Of a stretch of DNA of 5,053 nucleotides, positions 4,515 through 5,053 are shown piece by piece. Below the pieces are notes generated by a model. It saw only the letters and a list, made by a program, of their open reading frames with translations, made no database searches and was not told the DNA's origin. The DNA is taken from positions 7,053,284 to 7,058,336 of the forward strand of contig CP070627.1 of assembly GCA_020355945.1 (NCBI GenBank). The letters are read 5' to 3'. This DNA is from Candidatus Aminicenantota bacterium. GTDB taxonomy: Bacteria > Acidobacteriota > Aminicenantia > UBA2199. Each line of letters opens with the position of its first letter. The first letter of the stretch is position 1. Position numbers and translations under genes: made by a program.

Positions 4515-5053
4515 ATGTGCAAATATAGACGACTAAAATCAAATAATCACCGGAAGGAATTCATTTCTAGCCGCCAGTTCTTTGCATGCCTTTTATTACT
4601 ACTGGTCCTGGCAGTGGAAAATTTTGCCCTGGTCCCCAATGTGGCTATTGATAAATATATCCACCGACAATGGTCCACTAAAGATGGCTTACCTCAAGAT
4701 ACGGTTACCTGCTTTGCCCAGGACCTGAAAGGCTTTATTTGGTTGGGAACGGATAATGGATTGGCTCGGTTTGACGGTAATGATTTTAAAATCTTTAACA
4801 AAACCAATACCGAAGAGATAAAAAACAATTCCATCACCTCCCTTTATGTTTCAGCAGACGGGACACTCTGGATTGGAACCAATGGCGGAGGTATTGCCGT
4901 TTTTAAGGATAACCGGTTCAAACATTATTCCACCAGGGATGGCCTGCCGTCCCATTTTATCGGTTCAATTACCGGGGATTCCCGTCAAAATATCTGGGTA
5001 AGTACGTACGGCGGCGAGGTAATTCGTTTTAAATTCCGACGGTTTACGATTTC
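4515..5053 (+). CDS. Second two-component-regulator-type beta-propeller protein, N-terminal part (runs off the right edge)
   Basis: The frame from ATG 4515 stays open for 179 codons to the window edge. An in-frame stop at 4497 leaves this as the only ATG, with no GTG or TTG alternative before it. A basic N-region (MCKYRRLKS) and a hydrophobic segment at about residues 22-34 (FFACLLLLLVLAV) suggest a signal peptide or anchor, though the N-region is long. Then comes the family's typical opening YIHRQWSTKDGLPQDTVTCFAQD, in two parts at residues 48-59 and 60-70, with Reg_prop repeats around W76 (WLGT), W119 (WIGT) and W161 (WVST). Such openings usually belong to large hybrid histidine kinases or GGDEF proteins with a periplasmic propeller, but the output part is not in view. 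It differs clearly from the left propeller in its first 50 residues, so the two are paralogues rather than a recent copy. Confidence 0.9.
   Translation, partial: MCKYRRLKSNNHRKEFISSRQFFACLLLLLVLAVENFALVPNVAIDKYIHRQWSTKDGLPQDTVTCFAQDLKGFIWLGTDNGLARFDGNDFKIFNKTNTEEIKNNSITSLYVSADGTLWIGTNGGGIAVFKDNRFKHYSTRDGLPSHFIGSITGDSRQNIWVSTYGGEVIRFKFRRFTI

Noticed and set aside
4348..4542. Minus-strand 64-codon frame upstream of the right propeller
   Set aside because: Much of it reads through the CGCGAAG repeat and the promoter region, and it has no family resemblance.

Overview
The window looks like a stretch of a bacterial chromosome at moderate G+C, with short interspersed intergenic repeats and long propeller-sensor genes. 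Reg_prop-rich genomes with many small peptide clusters and this kind of repeat debris recall Acidobacteriota-like bacteria such as Candidatus Aminicenantes. Bacteroidota and other sensor-rich groups are possible, and no marker gene here fixes the taxonomy.

Layout. Positions 1-1395 (minus) hold the N-terminal 465 codons of a secreted or membrane-anchored two-component-regulator-type beta-propeller protein, which runs off the left edge. Positions 1396-1752 form a divergent control region with three related 17-bp palindromes (GTAAC...GTTAC type). Positions 1753-1935 and 2031-2276 (plus) are two paralogous small precursor peptides of a RiPP type. They share an almost identical 20-residue leader, have different Cys-containing cores, and share a VGNGC(L/I)LEQI block. 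Each gene is preceded by the same sigma-54-type -24/-12 element (TGGCATTAAAATTGC) and a strong Shine-Dalgarno sequence. Positions 2277-2447 are a GC-rich inverted-repeat intergenic region. Positions 2448-3914 encode a 488-residue radical SAM/SPASM peptide maturase with a probable N-terminal leader-recognition domain. Positions 3932-4132 (minus) encode a small DUF2892-like membrane protein. Positions 4168-4471 are a repeat-rich gap. From 4515 to the right edge (plus) there is the N-terminus of a second propeller sensor.

How the parts may work together (inference). The two peptides are probably substrates of the radical SAM enzyme, which would install thioether or other radical-derived crosslinks in the cores. 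Their sigma-54 promoters would need an enhancer-binding activator, and the three palindromes lie at suitable distances upstream to be its sites. The first palindrome also abuts the promoter of the left propeller gene, so sensor and peptides may be co-regulated. No exporter, leader protease or enhancer-binding protein is in the window.

A second theme is the mode of translation initiation. The left propeller gene, the DUF2892 gene and probably the maturase have sigma-70-type promoters whose -10 box ends exactly six bases before the ATG, without a well-placed Shine-Dalgarno sequence. That predicts leaderless mRNAs, in contrast to the SD-led peptide genes.
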